Positions 38,401 to 39,441 of a stretch of DNA of 39,441 bases are shown in pieces. Positions within the stretch are counted from its first letter, which is position 1. Each line of letters opens with the position of its first letter. A program made the position numbers and the translations under genes. The stretch covers positions 162,701-202,141 of the forward strand of contig BFEA01000086.1 in NCBI GenBank assembly GCA_003427395.1, read 5' to 3'. The notes beneath the pieces are model-generated. The model was not told the DNA's origin, did not search any database, and worked only from the letters and a program-made list of their open reading frames with translations. The DNA is from Chara braunii. Taxonomy: Eukaryota; Streptophyta; Charophyceae; Charales; Characeae.

Positions 38401-39441
38401 ACTTATGTAATAGCATGTGATGTTCCGGATAATCTCTCCCTTCATGTACATGTGCTTTTCATTAGTTTAGTCACTCATTGTAATGTTCATACTTAGTGTG
38501 ATGTTCCGGTTGATCTTCCCTTCATATGCAAGTGCTTCCCATCTAGTCTAGCATCTCCTTGTCTTGTTCAAACTTAGTGTGATGTGCCGGTTGATCTTCC
38601 CTTCACATACATGTGCCTTCCATCTAGTCTAGCATCTCCTTGTCTTGTTCATACTTAGTGTGATGTTCCGGTTCATCTTCCCTTCATATGCAAGTGATTC
38701 CCATCTAGTCTAACATCTCTTGTCTTGTTCATACTTGGTATAATGTTCCGGATGATCTTCCCCTATGTGCATGTGTTTTCCATCTAGTCTGGCATCTCCT
38801 TCTCTTGTTCATACTTAGTGTAATGTTCCGGATGATCTTCCCCTGTGTGCATGTATTTTCCATCTAGTGGAGCATCTCCATGTCTTGTTCATACTTAGTG
38901 TAATATTTCGGTTGATCTTCCCTCTATGTGCATGTGCTTCCCATCTAGTCGAGCATCTCCATGTCTTGTTCATACATAGTGTAATGTTCCGGTTGATCTT
39001 CCCCCTATGTGCATATGTTTTCCATCTAGTCTAGCATCTCTTGTCTTGTTCATACTTAGTGCAATGTTCGGGTTGATCTTCCCCTACGTGCATGTGCTTT
39101 CTATCTAGTTTAGCATCTCCTTGTCTTGTTCATACTTAGTGTGATGTTCCGGTTGATCTTCCCTTCATATGCAAGTGTTTTCCATCTAGTCTAGCATCTC
39201 TTTGTCTTGTTCATACCTAGTGTGATGTTCCGGATGATCTTTCCTTCATATGCATGTGCTCTTCAATAGTCTAATCACTCTTTGTCTGTTCATACTTAGT
39301 GTGATGTTCCGGTTGATATTCCCTTCATATGCAAGTGTTTCCCATCTGATCTAGCATCTCCTTGTCTTGTTCATACTTAGTGTGATGTTCCAGTTGATCT
39401 TCCCTTCATATGCAAGTACTTTCCATCTAGTCTAGCATCTC
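38400..39441. repeat. tandem array, ~81-bp period, open at window end
   Basis: The landmark ATGTTCCGG (and close variants) occurs at 38420, 38501, 38582, 38663, 38743, 38823, 38903, 38984, 39064, 39144, 39225, 39304 and 39385, spaced 79-81 bases. Units continue with TTGATCTTCCC, ATGCAAGTG, CCATCTAGTCTAGCATCTC and TTGTCTTGTTCATACTTAGTG. The array reaches the last base, so its true size is unknown. It follows directly after the 91-bp array but has a different unit. Confidence 0.95.

Noticed and set aside
37791-39441. Regularly spaced repeats resembling a CRISPR array
   Set aside because: The entire unit is repeated with no unique spacers and no cas genes, and the context is eukaryotic. These are satellites.

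Overview
This window reads as intergenic, repeat-dominated DNA from a large eukaryotic genome, probably of the green lineage. The case rests on plant-type Ty3/gypsy and LINE retrotransposons, hAT-like DNA elements, a primer-binding site resembling the plant initiator-methionine tRNA complement, long tandem arrays, two assembly gaps (11613-12072, 25992-26702) and no intact host gene. A charophyte alga such as Chara is my best guess from the style of the retroelement proteins, but that is inference. Operons, promoters and ribosome binding sites of bacterial type are not expected and none are seen.

Region 420-28232 is best explained as one old minus-strand Ty3/gypsy element inflated by nested insertions. 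Two direct repeats (420-1286 and 27010-28232) behave as its LTRs. A degenerate tRNA-iMet primer site lies at 26999-27010, directly inside the right-hand repeat. Reading leftwards on the minus strand come gag (26900-24446), protease (23900-23400), a pol linker with a 501-bp in-frame tandem duplication (17506-16043), reverse transcriptase (16042-15446), RNase H (15446-14703), integrase (14719-12953) and a long unrecognised coding region downstream of integrase (12953-12347 plus 5717-4316). Each domain appears once and in canonical order.

Four blocks interrupt it. The first is a hAT-like element at 25452-26855 with an 8-bp target duplication, inside gag. The second is a ~5.6-kb block at about 17800-23380 carrying plus-strand ORFs of unknown function. 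The third is a ~6.6-kb block at about 5720-12346 whose edges share TTTAACG-type motifs and which holds a decayed minus-strand LINE (about 11100-6890) with tandem repeats upstream of its endonuclease. The fourth is an AT-rich block at 2156-3852, itself invaded by a second hAT-like element (2859-3645) with an 8-bp target duplication.

Region 28236-32707 is a second Ty3-type element on the plus strand, of a family with a YIDD reverse transcriptase. Its 5' part is truncated against the right-hand LTR. Protease, RT, RNase H and integrase are readable but carry stops, frameshifts and a changed integrase catalytic residue.

Region 32700-39441 has no recognisable gene. It holds short tandem repeats (32827-33240, 34116-34241), a diverged ~1.43-kb duplication, a dense cluster of more than twenty short stem-loops (34319-36957), a long pyrimidine tract (37465-37735) and two adjacent satellite-like arrays: an exact 91-bp period (37791-38400) followed by an ~81-bp period that runs off the window end.
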